A stretch of DNA of 64,000 nt from Mixta theicola (GCF_002895925.1 NZ_NWUO01000002.1:124001-188000), one strand, 5' to 3'. Shown: positions 1-9,257, numbered from the stretch's first letter. The notes: generated from the sequence alone by a model not told the origin. Made by a program: numbers and translations.

Positions 1-116
1 TCATTAACAACGACTTCCAGCTTTTCCAGCATTTCTTCCAGAGTTTCCAGAGTACATTCTCTGGCCTGGGCGCGCAGTGTACGGATGTTGTTCAGAATTT
101 TAAGTGCTTCGCTCAT
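1..116 (-). CDS. hns: H-NS nucleoid protein (N-terminal part, cut by window edge)
   Basis: The reverse strand from 116 encodes [20 protein letters not shown] and continues to the window edge, giving 38 residues. This matches the N-terminal dimerisation segment of H-NS, the nucleoid-associated protein that binds curved AT-rich DNA and silences acquired genes. The C-terminal DNA-binding domain lies outside the window. An AGGA-type ribosome site (TTAGGACA) precedes the ATG. It is divergent from tdk across about 510 bp, as in E. coli. Confidence 0.95.
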
Positions 117-628
117 TGTCCTAATCTCAAAATATATTGGGTGGGAGAAATGTTCTGCCTGATAATAATAGAGGTGGAAAATAGGAACTGCAATAGTTAA
201 TTTTGTAAGAAATTCACAAAGTCTTATTAAAGTGAGATTTGCATAACGCAATTGACGGAAAGTTATAGTTGTCTCAGGCGAAAATAAGCAAGACGCATTA
301 AAGTCTATACTTAAACAGCCTTAGGCTTACAGGGGATTATCTGTTCAGCTTAGCGCTTAAAATCATCGCATAACCTAAAGAGAAAGCTTCATTACGCTTA
401 AAGCGCTAAGGTTCGGAGCGGGTAAAAAAGGGCCATAATAAGAACCTGGATTGAGGTTTTATCATTTAATGCCACGGTTCAACTTTATGCGTCAGCGGCA
501 GATAAGGTTAAACAAGCGCCGCGGTTAAAGAAGATAAACATATTGCAGGTTATCCCGCCGGGGCTGCTGACGCTATGATACAATCGTCCCCGTTTTTTTG
601 TTTAACCCTTTTGGCGGAGTTCAGCCCT
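117..628. other. hns-tdk divergent intergenic region
   Basis: No coding sequence is supported here. The region is AT-rich near hns, as expected for an autoregulated hns promoter. It contains a separated inverted repeat (listed separately) and a short palindrome, AGCC-TTA-GGCT, near 317-327. The region presumably holds the hns and tdk promoters, but I could not assign -35/-10 boxes with confidence. Confidence 0.6.
349..410. repeat. inverted repeat CTTAGCGCTT...AAGCGCTAAG
   Basis: Ten-base arms at 349-358 and 401-410 are perfect reverse complements separated by 42 bases. Each arm holds the self-complementary core AGCGCT, so the region can also be read as two copies of one palindromic site. It could be a pair of protein-binding sites or a cruciform/hairpin in the hns-tdk spacer. 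Function is unknown. Confidence 0.6.
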
Positions 629-1234
629 ATGGCTCAGCTTTATTTCTATTACTCGGCGATGAATGCCGGGAAAACCACCGCATTGTTGCAGTCTTCTTAT
701 AATTATCAGGAAAGGGGCATGCGGACTTTGGTCTGGACGGCAGAGATAGACGATCGCTTTGGCAGCGGTAAAGTAAGTTCACGCATCGGCCTTTCGTCAC
801 CGGCTAAATTGTTTAACAATCAGACTTTACTGATGCATGAAATTACTGAAGAACATGAAAAAAAGCCGGTGCACTGCATACTTGTTGATGAATGCCAATT
901 TCTTACGCGTGATCAGGTTCGAGAACTTTCTGATGTAGTCGATTATCTGGATATACCCGTATTGTGTTATGGCTTGCGTACTGATTTCCGTGGTGAATTA
1001 TTTAGCGGAAGCCAGTATTTATTAGCCTGGGCCGATAAGCTCATCGAATTAAAAACCATTTGCCATTGCGGCCGCAAGGCGGGCATGGTGCTGCGTCTGG
1101 ATAGCGAAGGTAAACCTTATGCCGAAGGCGAGCAGGTAGTTATCGGCGGTAATGAGCGCTATGTGTCCGTGTGCCGTAAGCATTATAAGGAGACGCTTGC
1201 TAAAGGCTTTTTACAGCCCAATGAGCGCTGTTAA
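629..1234 (+). CDS. tdk: thymidine kinase
   Basis: The product is a 201-residue thymidine kinase, which phosphorylates thymidine to dTMP in the salvage pathway. The P-loop is MNAGKTT near residue 10, the Walker B-like segment is ILVDECQF, and zinc-binding Cys residues lie in the C-terminal half ([13 protein letters not shown]). The ATG at 629 was chosen over an upstream in-frame start at 575. It has GGCGGAG about 10 bases upstream, and the protein then begins [15 protein letters not shown], the usual family start; the E. coli enzyme has about 205 residues. It stands alone between hns and adhE and is followed by a terminator shared with adhE. Confidence 0.95.
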   Translation: MAQLYFYYSAMNAGKTTALLQSSYNYQERGMRTLVWTAEIDDRFGSGKVSSRIGLSSPAKLFNNQTLLMHEITEEHEKKPVHCILVDECQFLTRDQVRELSDVVDYLDIPVLCYGLRTDFRGELFSGSQYLLAWADKLIELKTICHCGRKAGMVLRLDSEGKPYAEGEQVVIGGNERYVSVCRKHYKETLAKGFLQPNERC

Positions 1235-1351
1235 CAGGGGATGACAGCGCGCGTGCAACTAAACGCGGCACGGCGGCTTACAGACCGATTTAGGTAGGGA
1301 GTGAAAAGGCATATTTCAGACAGGGCTGGAGAATTTCTGTTTACCGCAGAG

Positions 1352-1383
1352 ATAAAAAAACCCGCCGCAGCGGGTTTTTTGTT
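1352..1383. terminator. bidirectional terminator between tdk and adhE
   Basis: The stem CCCGC/GCGGG with a CGCA loop (1361-1374) is flanked by A7 on the left and T6 on the right. It can therefore stop transcription from tdk on the plus strand and adhE on the minus strand. Confidence 0.85.
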
Positions 1384-1392
1384 GTCTGGCAA

Positions 1393-4080
1393 TCAGACTT
1401 TTTTGGCTTTTTTCTCTACTTTAGCGGCTTTGACCGGCTGAGCGTCGAGCGCTTCAGAGACGGACTCAAAGGGTTCTGCATATTCGCGGCCGTAGAACGT
1501 ATCAAGCATGATCTGTTTCAGTTCAGCAATCAGCGGATAACGTGGGTTAGCGCCGGTACACTGATCATCAAATGCATCATCAGCTAGCTTATCGACTTTC
1601 GCCAGGAAGTCAGCTTCCTGAACGCCCGCCTCGCGGATAGATTTCGGAATGCCCAGCTGCGCTTTCATATCTTCCAGCCACGCCAGCAGTTTTTCAATTT
1701 TCTGCGCGGTGCGGTCGCCAGCAGCGCTCAGACCGAGGTGGTCGGCGATTTCTGCATAACGGCGGCGAGCCTGCGGGCGATCGTACTGGCTGAACGCTGT
1801 CTGTTTGGTCGGATTGTCATTGGCGTTGTAGCGAATAACATTCGAGATCAGCAGGGCATTAGCCAGACCGTGCGGAATATGGAACTCTGAACCCAGTTTG
1901 TGAGCCATAGAGTGACATACGCCGAGGAAAGCATTCGCGAAAGCGATACCGGCAATGGTTGCGGCGTTATGAACGCGTTCACGCGCCACCGGATTTTTTG
2001 CGCCGTCGCGATAGCTGTCTGCCAGATTAGCTTTCAACAGCTTAAGCGCCTGCAGCGCCTGGCCATCTGAGTATTCATTGGCCAGCACGGAGACATAGGC
2101 TTCCAGCGCATGGGTTACCGCATCGAGACCACCGAAAGCGGCCAGCGATTTCGGCATATTCATGACGAGGTTAGCATCCACGATAGCCATATCCGGCGTC
2201 AGCGCATAATCAGCCAGCGGATATTTTTGGCCGGTAGCGTCATCGGTAACGACCGCAAACGGCGTTACTTCAGAACCGGTACCTGAGGTGGTGGTCACCG
2301 CAATCAGTTTCGCCTTCACGCCCATTTTCGGGAATTTATAGATACGTTTACGAATATCCATAAAGCGCAGAGCCAGCTCTTCGAAATGGGTTTCAGGATG
2401 TTCGTACATTACCCACATGATTTTGGCCGCATCCATCGGAGAACCGCCGCCAAGGGCAATAATGACATCCGGTTTGAAGGAGTGCATCTGTTCTGCCCCT
2501 TTGCGAACGATGCTCAGCGTAGGATCGGCTTCTACTTCAAAGAAAATCTCGGTTTCGACGCCGTGTGATTTCAGTACAGAAGTAATCTGATCGGCATAAC
2601 CGTTATTGAACAGGAAGCGGTCAGTAACAATAAAGGCGCGTTTTGCCCCGTCGGTAGCCACCTCTTCCAGCGCAATAGGCAGGGAACCGCGGCGGAAATA
2701 AATAGATTTAGGAAGTTTGTGCCACAACATATTCTCAGCTCGCTTGGCCACGGTTTTCTTATTGATAAGATGTTTAGGACCGACGTTTTCAGAAATAGAG
2801 TTGCCGCCCCATGAACCGCAGCCCAGCGTCAGAGAAGGCGCCAGTTTAAAGTTATACAGGTCGCCAATGCCGCCCTGTGAAGCCGGAGTATTAATCAGGA
2901 TGCGCGCGGTTTTCATTTTGTCGCCAAAGTAATTTACGCGCTCATGCTGATTATCCTGATCGGTATAAAGGCAAGAGGTATGACCGATACCGCCCATAGC
3001 GACCAGTTTCTCGGCTTTAGCGACTGCCTGCTCGAAATTTTCCGCGCGATACATCGCCAGCGTTGGCGAAAGTTTTTCATGGGCGAAAGGTTCAGATTCG
3101 TCCACCAGTTTTACTTCGCCAACCAAGATTTTGGTGCTTGCCGGTACGTTGATGCCTGCCATTTCGGCAATTTTCACTGCCGGCTGACCAACGATTGCAG
3201 CATTAAGCCCGCCGTTTTTCAGGATGATATCCTGCACCGCTTTCAGCTCTGCTCCCTGCAGCATGTAACCGCCGTGGCTGGCGAAACGCGCACGTACCGC
3301 ATCATAAACCGCATCCACAACGATAACGGACTGCTCTGAAGCACAAATTACGCCATTATCGAAGGTTTTTGACATCAGAATAGAAGCAACGGCGCGCTTA
3401 ATATCAGCGGTTTCGTCAATGACCACCGGGGTATTGCCCGCGCCAACGCCGATAGCGGGTTTACCAGAACTGTATGCTGCTTTCACCATGCCCGGTCCGC
3501 CGGTCGCCAGGATCAGGTTAATGTCCGGATGATGCATCAGTTGATTAGACAGTTCGACGGAAGGCTGATCGATCCAGCCGATAATATCTTTCGGCGCACC
3601 GGCGGCGATGGCAGCTTGCAACACAATATCCGCTGCTTTATTGGTTGCGTCTTTAGCGCGCGGATGCGGAGAGAAGATAATACCGTTACGGGTTTTAAGG
3701 CTGATCAGTGCCTTAAAGATAGCGGTTGAGGTTGGGTTAGTGGTAGGAACGATACCGCAAATCAGGCCGGTGGGTTCAGCGATAGTAATGGTGCCGAAAG
3801 TTTCGTCGGTTGCCAGAATGCCGCAGGTTTTTTCATCTTTATAGGCGTTGTAAATATATTCTGAAGCGAAGTGGTTTTTAATCACTTTATCTTCCACAAT
3901 ACCCATTCCAGATTCTGCTACCGCCATTTTTGCCAGCGGAATACGCGCGTCGGCAGCAGCCAGCGCGGCGGCGCGGAAAATTTTATCAACCTGCTCTTGA
4001 GTGAAATTGGCGTATTCGCGCTGTGCTTGTTTTACACGTTCAACAAGTGCGTTAAGTTCAGCGACATTGGTAACGGCCAT
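1393..4080 (-). CDS. adhE: bifunctional acetaldehyde-CoA/alcohol dehydrogenase
   Basis: AdhE has 895 residues and reduces acetyl-CoA to acetaldehyde and then ethanol with NADH during fermentation. It forms spirosomes in the cytoplasm. Residues 1-440 are the aldehyde dehydrogenase domain with catalytic Cys246 in GVICASEQS. The C-terminal half is an iron-dependent alcohol dehydrogenase with GGGSPMDAAK in the nucleotide-binding part and metal-ligand His residues in HSMAHKLGSEFHIPHG. Length fits the E. coli enzyme (891). The ATG is preceded by AGGAGAG. A perfect FNR-type site lies about 220 bases upstream, consistent with anaerobic expression. The gene is intact. Confidence 0.97.
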   Translation of the reverse strand: MAVTNVAELNALVERVKQAQREYANFTQEQVDKIFRAAALAAADARIPLAKMAVAESGMGIVEDKVIKNHFASEYIYNAYKDEKTCGILATDETFGTITIAEPTGLICGIVPTTNPTSTAIFKALISLKTRNGIIFSPHPRAKDATNKAADIVLQAAIAAGAPKDIIGWIDQPSVELSNQLMHHPDINLILATGGPGMVKAAYSSGKPAIGVGAGNTPVVIDETADIKRAVASILMSKTFDNGVICASEQSVIVVDAVYDAVRARFASHGGYMLQGAELKAVQDIILKNGGLNAAIVGQPAVKIAEMAGINVPASTKILVGEVKLVDESEPFAHEKLSPTLAMYRAENFEQAVAKAEKLVAMGGIGHTSCLYTDQDNQHERVNYFGDKMKTARILINTPASQGGIGDLYNFKLAPSLTLGCGSWGGNSISENVGPKHLINKKTVAKRAENMLWHKLPKSIYFRRGSLPIALEEVATDGAKRAFIVTDRFLFNNGYADQITSVLKSHGVETEIFFEVEADPTLSIVRKGAEQMHSFKPDVIIALGGGSPMDAAKIMWVMYEHPETHFEELALRFMDIRKRIYKFPKMGVKAKLIAVTTTSGTGSEVTPFAVVTDDATGQKYPLADYALTPDMAIVDANLVMNMPKSLAAFGGLDAVTHALEAYVSVLANEYSDGQALQALKLLKANLADSYRDGAKNPVARERVHNAATIAGIAFANAFLGVCHSMAHKLGSEFHIPHGLANALLISNVIRYNANDNPTKQTAFSQYDRPQARRRYAEIADHLGLSAAGDRTAQKIEKLLAWLEDMKAQLGIPKSIREAGVQEADFLAKVDKLADDAFDDQCTGANPRYPLIAELKQIMLDTFYGREYAEPFESVSEALDAQPVKAAKVEKKAKKV

Positions 4081-4555
4081 AATGCTCTCCTGATGGAAGT
4101 TAAACTCTATTAGTAAACAAGCCTGGTTGGCAATGCGGCATTACGCTTTACGGAACGTGCAAATAACGCGTTTTGCGCTTTACTTACTCCATGCAGTTTA
4201 CTGAAAGAGTTTCTATGGCGAAGGCGCTGATAAGCTACAGCGCGACTCGTTATCAATTCCTTTTGATGGGGGTCAGCTTACCTGGATCGAGGTAGATGCT
4301 TGTTGATTTAGATCAATATTCCTTAAAGCTGACACCTTTCAGCTTGTTTATTTTTTGACCGCAATCATGTTTTAGCTAATCTACTGTAACAGCGAAAGAT
4401 TTTCGCATCACAGACTAAACAATTTGTTAACAATAGTTTTTGCGCCTGTTTTCAAACGCAAGTTAAGCTTTTTGTTCTGGTGTTATCCGCTGGAAAGCGG
4501 GTGATATTTACTTTAAATTAGGGCGGTTTTCATTGGCGCATTTGCGGAGTAGTTT
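4081..4555. other. adhE-ychE divergent regulatory region
   Basis: This region of about 475 bases has no convincing gene. It contains the adhE ribosome site directly beside the gene, an FNR-like palindrome at 4303-4316, and AT-rich sequence toward ychE. In E. coli the corresponding long adhE leader is known to be bound by several regulators. I can only point to the FNR-type site here. Confidence 0.6.
4303..4316. promoter_or_regulatory. candidate FNR box
   Basis: TTGAT-TTAG-ATCAA matches the FNR consensus TTGATnnnnATCAA without mismatch. It lies between adhE and ychE. Assignment to adhE is inferred from that gene's anaerobic role; no -10/-35 was assigned relative to it. Confidence 0.6.
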
Positions 4556-5203
4556 GTGAATACCCTTGCACTGGATCTGTCTGGCTATATTAAATTTTTT
4601 GTTGGCCTGTTTGCGCTGGTGAACCCCATCGGCATTATTCCTGTTTTTATCAGCATGACCAGCTATCAGCCGGCGGCTGAAAGGAACAGAACGAACCTGA
4701 CGGCGAACCTTGCCGTGGCGATCATCCTCTGGACCTCGCTGTTTCTGGGCGATGCCATTCTGCATATATTTGGCATCTCCATCGATTCTTTCCGTATCGC
4801 GGGCGGCATCCTGGTGGTGACCATCGCGATGTCGATGATTAGCGGCAAGCTGGGCGAAGATAAGCAGAATAAACAGGAAAAATCAGAAACGGCGGTGCGC
4901 GAAAGTATCGGCGTCGTGCCGCTGGCATTGCCCTTAATGGCCGGTCCGGGCGCTATCAGCTCGACCATCGTCTGGAGCACGCGCTATCACAGCTGGATAA
5001 ACCTGTTGGCCTTTAGCGTCGCCATTGCGCTATTTGCCTTTTGCTGTTGGCTGCTGTTTCGCGCCGCTCCGGTTATGGTGCGGGTGCTGGGACAAACCGG
5101 CATTAACGTCATCACGCGTATCATGGGGTTATTACTGATGGCGCTGGGCATCGAATTTATTGTCACCGGTCTCAAAGCGAGCTTCCCTGGTCTGCTGAGT
5201 TAA
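4556..5203 (+). CDS. ychE: MarC-family inner-membrane protein YchE
   Basis: This 215-residue hydrophobic protein has about six membrane segments and belongs to the MarC (UPF0056) family. The family motif region FALVNPIGIIPVF lies near residue 20, and a second conserved segment, LALPLMAGPGAIS, lies mid-protein. The family's transport or other function is unproven, and the old link to multiple antibiotic resistance does not hold for MarC itself. The start is GTG at 4556, preceded by GCGGAG. Its place between adhE and opp is as in E. coli, where it is ychE. Confidence 0.9.
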   Translation: MNTLALDLSGYIKFFVGLFALVNPIGIIPVFISMTSYQPAAERNRTNLTANLAVAIILWTSLFLGDAILHIFGISIDSFRIAGGILVVTIAMSMISGKLGEDKQNKQEKSETAVRESIGVVPLALPLMAGPGAISSTIVWSTRYHSWINLLAFSVAIALFAFCCWLLFRAAPVMVRVLGQTGINVITRIMGLLLMALGIEFIVTGLKASFPGLLS

Positions 5204-5212
5204 TCTCTCCAC

Positions 5213-5240
5213 ACCGATGTATTCGTTACATCGGTTATTA
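5213..5240 (+). terminator. probable ychE terminator
   Basis: Nine-base arms ACCGATGTA (5213-5221) and TACATCGGT (5227-5235) close a five-base loop ten bases after the ychE stop. The following tract (TATTACCTTTC) is only moderately T-rich. Confidence 0.55.
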
Positions 5241-5423
5241 CCTTTCATTCTTCTTCGCCGCGCGACTTAATTTTCTTGTCGAATCACTTTTTTGCCCTGA
5301 TCTGGTGCATTTGCGCAGATTCTTGCACGGTTACGGTGCCTCTATTCATGTCGCTTAATGATGCCTGACAATTATTAGTTTATCTGCTGATTTTTCATCG
5401 TCTTTCCTTTTTTCGTACAAAAA

Positions 5424-5439
5424 TGTGATTATTTTCACA
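5424..5439. promoter_or_regulatory. candidate CRP binding site
   Basis: TGTGA-TTATTT-TCACA is a perfect inverted repeat with the six-base spacing of the CRP consensus, flanked by A/T on both sides (AAA before, T after). It lies about 390 bases before the first oppA-type start, so it may act on a promoter in the AT-rich leader between. Confidence 0.6.
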
Positions 5440-5827
5440 TCAGGTTGCTGCGTTATTTTTTTCTTTTAAAAGGCTTTTATCAGGCGTTTCGCTCAGGGTA
5501 TAGATGATCACACTATGTGAAGCATTTGTTATGATTTTTTGCTTGTTTTCCAGGCGATTACCTTATTTAGCGGCGGTCTATGGCAAGCCATAAGATATTT
5601 TATTATTTAATATCAAAAAGATATATCATAATTCATCGGTAAAAATAACGCTTCCGTGTTATGAGCGATCATGATAAAAGAGAAATAGATAACATTTTTA
5701 CTATTTGTTTTTGGCGCAAGAAAAATTCATCTGTTAACTTCCGGTTAAAGATTTTTCTGTCCCCAGCAAAGTGAGAACGGATTTTGCTTTACAGCCTGTG
5801 GGTTACTCTTTAAGAGCAAAAGGGTTT

Positions 5828-7453
5828 ATGAATTCAGCAATCCATCAACGTTATGGCAAAGCCGCAATGACCGTTTTCCTGGCTTTGCTTTGTAATGCCC
5901 AGGCCGCCAGCGTGCCGCCCACAGTACAGTTAGCTCAGGATCAAACTATTACCATTAATAACGGTACTGAAGTCGCCTCGCTGGATCCGCATAAAACGGA
6001 AGGGGTGCCGGAAAGCGATGTGATTACCAATTTGCTGGAAGGGCTGATTTCAACTGATAACCTCGGCCATCTGGTGCCTGGTGTTGCGCAGCAGTGGCAG
6101 CAGCACAATAACGTCTGGACATTTACCCTGCGCCCGAATGCCCGCTGGAGCAATGGCGACCCGGTAACGGCAGCGGATTTTGTTTACAGCTGGCAACGGC
6201 TGGTGGATCCGAAAACGGCTTCGCCCTACGCCAGTTTTCTGCAGTATGCGCATATCCTCAACATCGATGAGATTATTACAGGCAAGAAACCGCCCTCAGC
6301 GTTGGGAGTGAAAGCGCTGGATGACCACCATCTGCAGGTTACGCTGAGTCAGCCGGTACCTTACTTTACGACGATGCTGGAGCATACCGCGCTGAAGCCG
6401 GTTCATCGTCAGAGCATCGAGCAGTGGGGAGACAAATGGACGCGCCCGGAACATTACGTCGGCAACGGCGCTTATACGCTGAACAGCTGGGTGGTTAATG
6501 AAAAAATTACGCTGCAGCGAAATCCGCAATATTGGGATAATGCGCATACGGTAATTGAAACGGCCACCTTTTTGCCGATAAGCTCGGAAACCAGCGATGT
6601 CAACCGCTATCGTAGCGGCGGAATTGATATTACCAACAGCGCTATTCCTCCCGAACTGTTTCCGATGTTAAAAAAAGCGTTGGGCGCGCAGGTTCATGTC
6701 AGTCCTTATCTTTGCACCTTTTATTATGAATTGAATAACCAGCGTCCGCCGTTTAACGATGCGCGCGTGCGTGCGGCGGTTAAATTAACGCTGGATCGCC
6801 AAATCATTGCTGAAAAAATCATGGGGCAAGGGCAAATTCCCGCCTTTGGCTTCACGCCGCCTTATATTAACGGTGCCAGGTTTACCGCGCCGGCCTGGTT
6901 TAATCAGACGCAGGCTGAACGCAACGCCACAGCAAAACAGCTGTTGGCAGCGGCGGGCTACAGTGCGCAAAAGCCGCTGTCGTTTACTTTGTTGTATAAC
7001 ACCTCCGATCAAAATAAAAAGCAGGCCATCGCCGCCGCGTCGATGTGGAAAAAAAACCTCGGCGCTAACGTCACGCTGCAGAATCAGGAATGGAAGACCA
7101 TGCTGAATACGCGGCATGAAGGGAATTACGATGTGGCGCGCGCTACCTGGTGTTCTGACTATAACGAACCTTCGACGTTTCTTAATATGCTGCTGAGCGA
7201 CTCTTCAACCAATACCGGTTTTTATCGCAGCCCGGCGTTTGATGCGTTGATGGCGAAGTCGCTCGTGGCCGACGATGCGCAGCGCGCCGGATTATATCAA
7301 CAGGCGGAAGCGCAGCTGGATAACGATTCGGCTCTGGTGCCGGTCTATTACCGCGTCAGCGTGCGGCTGGTTAAACCCTGGGTTGGCGGCTACACCGGCA
7401 AAGATCCGCAGGATCGACAGAACATTAAGTATTACTACATAACCAAACATTAA
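5828..7453 (+). CDS. OppA-type periplasmic peptide-binding protein (paralogue)
   Basis: This is a 541-residue substrate-binding protein of the peptide/nickel SBP5 family. Its signal peptide ends near LLCNAQA-A. Family features include SLDPHKTEGVPE, FVYSWQRLVDPKTASPYA and LLYNTSDQNKKQAIA. The two Cys that form the OppA disulphide are present (YLCTFYY and TWCSDYNEP), which sets it apart from MppA. The ATG at 5828 is preferred over a GTG at 5771 because it gives a normal signal peptide. It is followed directly by a second, more E. coli-like oppA and presumably feeds peptides of different preference to the same OppBCDF transporter. Gene-level identity to OppA is clear; the substrate is unknown. 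Confidence 0.88.
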   Translation: MNSAIHQRYGKAAMTVFLALLCNAQAASVPPTVQLAQDQTITINNGTEVASLDPHKTEGVPESDVITNLLEGLISTDNLGHLVPGVAQQWQQHNNVWTFTLRPNARWSNGDPVTAADFVYSWQRLVDPKTASPYASFLQYAHILNIDEIITGKKPPSALGVKALDDHHLQVTLSQPVPYFTTMLEHTALKPVHRQSIEQWGDKWTRPEHYVGNGAYTLNSWVVNEKITLQRNPQYWDNAHTVIETATFLPISSETSDVNRYRSGGIDITNSAIPPELFPMLKKALGAQVHVSPYLCTFYYELNNQRPPFNDARVRAAVKLTLDRQIIAEKIMGQGQIPAFGFTPPYINGARFTAPAWFNQTQAERNATAKQLLAAAGYSAQKPLSFTLLYNTSDQNKKQAIAAASMWKKNLGANVTLQNQEWKTMLNTRHEGNYDVARATWCSDYNEPSTFLNMLLSDSSTNTGFYRSPAFDALMAKSLVADDAQRAGLYQQAEAQLDNDSALVPVYYRVSVRLVKPWVGGYTGKDPQDRQNIKYYYITKH

Positions 7454-7456
7454 TTC

Positions 7457-7600
7457 GCTGCCCGATAGATCGGTGACGGGCGGTAGATGATGGCAGCCCC
7501 AAGAAACAGGGAGCAAACCCTGTCCGACTTCAGGTTCCGAGGTTCGCGACAGGTAACCCGTACAGCGGGGGAAAGCCGCAGGTTCACGCCTCGGCAATTA
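7457..7600 (+). promoter_or_regulatory. structured leader between the two oppA genes
   Basis: This GC-rich spacer can fold extensively. Hairpins include GCCCG/CGGGC (7460-7464 with 7477-7481), CAGGG-AGCAAA-CCCTG (7507-7522), and a long-range pair CCGAGG (7537-7542) with CCTCGG (7589-7594) enclosing GCGG/CCGC. It lies directly upstream of the oppA ribosome site. I do not recognise a known riboswitch class. A C/A-rich stretch over the oppA start resembles the E. coli oppA region paired by the sRNA GcvB, but that is only suggestive. Confidence 0.45.
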
Positions 7601-7619
7601 TAAAAAAACTGGAGTAAAC

Positions 7620-9257
7620 ATGACCAACATCACAAAAAAAAGCCTGGCGGCGCTTGGCGTTATGGCGGCGCTGGGCGCTTTAGCAAACAGCGCGCTGGCG
7701 GCCAATGTTCCGGCTGGCGTTCAGCTGGCGGAAAAACAGGAGCTAATCAGAGGCAACGGCGCCGAGCTGCAGTCGCTCGATCCTCATAAAGTGGAAGGGG
7801 TGCCGGAAGCCTATGTGAGCCGCGATCTGTATGAAGGGCTGGCGATTACCGACGCCGATGGCAAAATTCAGCCGGGCGTGGCGGAAAGCTGGGAGAGTAA
7901 AGAGGGCGGTAAAGTCTGGATCTTCCATCTGCGTAAAAATGTGAAATGGTCAAACGGCGAGCCGTTAACCGCGAACGATTTTGTCTACAGCTGGCGTCGT
8001 CTGGCCGATCCTAAAACCGCATCGCCCTATGCCAGCTACCTGCAGTACGGCCACCTGCTAAACGTGGATGATATTATCGCGGGTAAAAAGTCGCCGGACA
8101 CGCTTGGGATTAAAGCCATTGATGACCAGACGCTGGAAGTCACGCTGAGCGAAGCGGTGCCTTATTTTTCTAAGCTGATTATTCATCATTCTATGTCGCC
8201 AGTTTATAAGCCCGTCATTGAAAAATTTGGCGATAAGTGGACGCAGCCGGAAAACTTTGTCGGCAACGGCGCATTTAAAGTGAAAGAGTGGGTGATTAAC
8301 GAACGCCTGGTTTTAGAGCGCAACCCGCAATACTGGGATAACGCCCATACCGTGCTGAATAAAGTCACCTTCCTGCCTATCTCTTCAGAAGTAACGGATA
8401 CTAACCGCTATCGCAGCGGCGGCAGCGATATGACCTATAACTATTTGCCGATTGAGCTGTATCAGAAACTGAAAAAAGAGATCCCGCAGGAAATTCATGC
8501 CGATCCTTATCTCTGCACCTACTACTACGAAATTAATAACCAGAAGCCACCGTTTAACGATCCGCGCGTGCGTACCGCGCTGAAGCTGGGTATCGATCGC
8601 GACATTATCGTGAATAAGGTAAAAGCGCAGGGCGAAGATCCCGCCTGGAGCTATACGCCGCCGTTCACCGACGGTATTACCATGACCAAACCGGAGTGGA
8701 TGAACTGGACCCAGCAGAAACGCAATGAAGAAGCGAAAAAACTGCTGGCCGAAGCGGGCTACACGGCGGATAAGCCGCTCTCATTCAGTCTGCTGTATAA
8801 CACCTCCGATCTGCATAAAAAGCTGGCGATCGCCGCCGCTTCTATCTGGAAGAAAAATCTGGGTGTCGATGTGAAGCTGCAGAACCAGGAGTGGAAAACC
8901 TTCCTTGATACGCGTCACCAGGGCAACTTTGATGTCGCACGCGCCGGCTGGTGTGCCGACTACAACGAACCCACCAGCTTCCTGAATACCATGCTCTCTA
9001 ACAGCAGCAACAATACCGCGCACTATAAGAGCCCGGAGTTCGATAAGCTGTTGGCGCAGGCGTTAAGCGCGAAAGATGAGGCGACGCGAGGCCAGCTCTA
9101 TGGCGAAGCGGAGAAGGTGCTGGATAAAGATTCCGCTATCGTGCCGATCTACTACTACAAAAACCTGCGTCTGGTGAAACCTTACGTCGGCGGCTATACC
9201 GGCAAAGATCCGCTGGATAATTCGCACGATAAAGATCTGTATATCATCAAACATTAA
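7620..9257 (+). CDS. oppA: periplasmic oligopeptide-binding protein
   Basis: OppA has 545 residues and delivers peptides of 2-5 amino acids to the OppBCDF permease. It starts MTNITKKSLAALGVMAALGA, like E. coli OppA, with a signal peptide cut near SALA-A. Conserved segments include SLDPHKVEGVPEAYV and FVYSWRRLADPKTASPYA. The disulphide Cys pair is in YLCTYYY and GWCADYNEP. The ribosome site CTGGAG lies 8 bases before the ATG. An AT-free, highly paired leader precedes it and two stem-loops follow it before oppB, an arrangement that usually allows the binding protein to be made in excess over the membrane components. Confidence 0.95.
   Translation: MTNITKKSLAALGVMAALGALANSALAANVPAGVQLAEKQELIRGNGAELQSLDPHKVEGVPEAYVSRDLYEGLAITDADGKIQPGVAESWESKEGGKVWIFHLRKNVKWSNGEPLTANDFVYSWRRLADPKTASPYASYLQYGHLLNVDDIIAGKKSPDTLGIKAIDDQTLEVTLSEAVPYFSKLIIHHSMSPVYKPVIEKFGDKWTQPENFVGNGAFKVKEWVINERLVLERNPQYWDNAHTVLNKVTFLPISSEVTDTNRYRSGGSDMTYNYLPIELYQKLKKEIPQEIHADPYLCTYYYEINNQKPPFNDPRVRTALKLGIDRDIIVNKVKAQGEDPAWSYTPPFTDGITMTKPEWMNWTQQKRNEEAKKLLAEAGYTADKPLSFSLLYNTSDLHKKLAIAAASIWKKNLGVDVKLQNQEWKTFLDTRHQGNFDVARAGWCADYNEPTSFLNTMLSNSSNNTAHYKSPEFDKLLAQALSAKDEATRGQLYGEAEKVLDKDSAIVPIYYYKNLRLVKPYVGGYTGKDPLDNSHDKDLYIIKH

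Larger units (their letters stand above)
5204..5827. other. AT-rich spacer upstream of the opp locus
   Basis: About 620 bases without a supported gene. It holds the ychE hairpin, a near-ideal CRP site at 5424-5439, and long AT-rich stretches around 5540-5720. It very likely contains the promoter of the first oppA-type gene, although no single promoter could be fixed by eye. Confidence 0.55.

Noticed and set aside
2944-3339. 131-codon plus-strand frame inside adhE
   Set aside because: Shadow of the highly conserved adhE coding sequence; no ribosome site or homology.
5508-5521. TCACACTATGTGA palindrome as a CRP site
   Set aside because: The half-sites are in the wrong order and spacing (TCACA before TGTGA); it is only a short palindrome.
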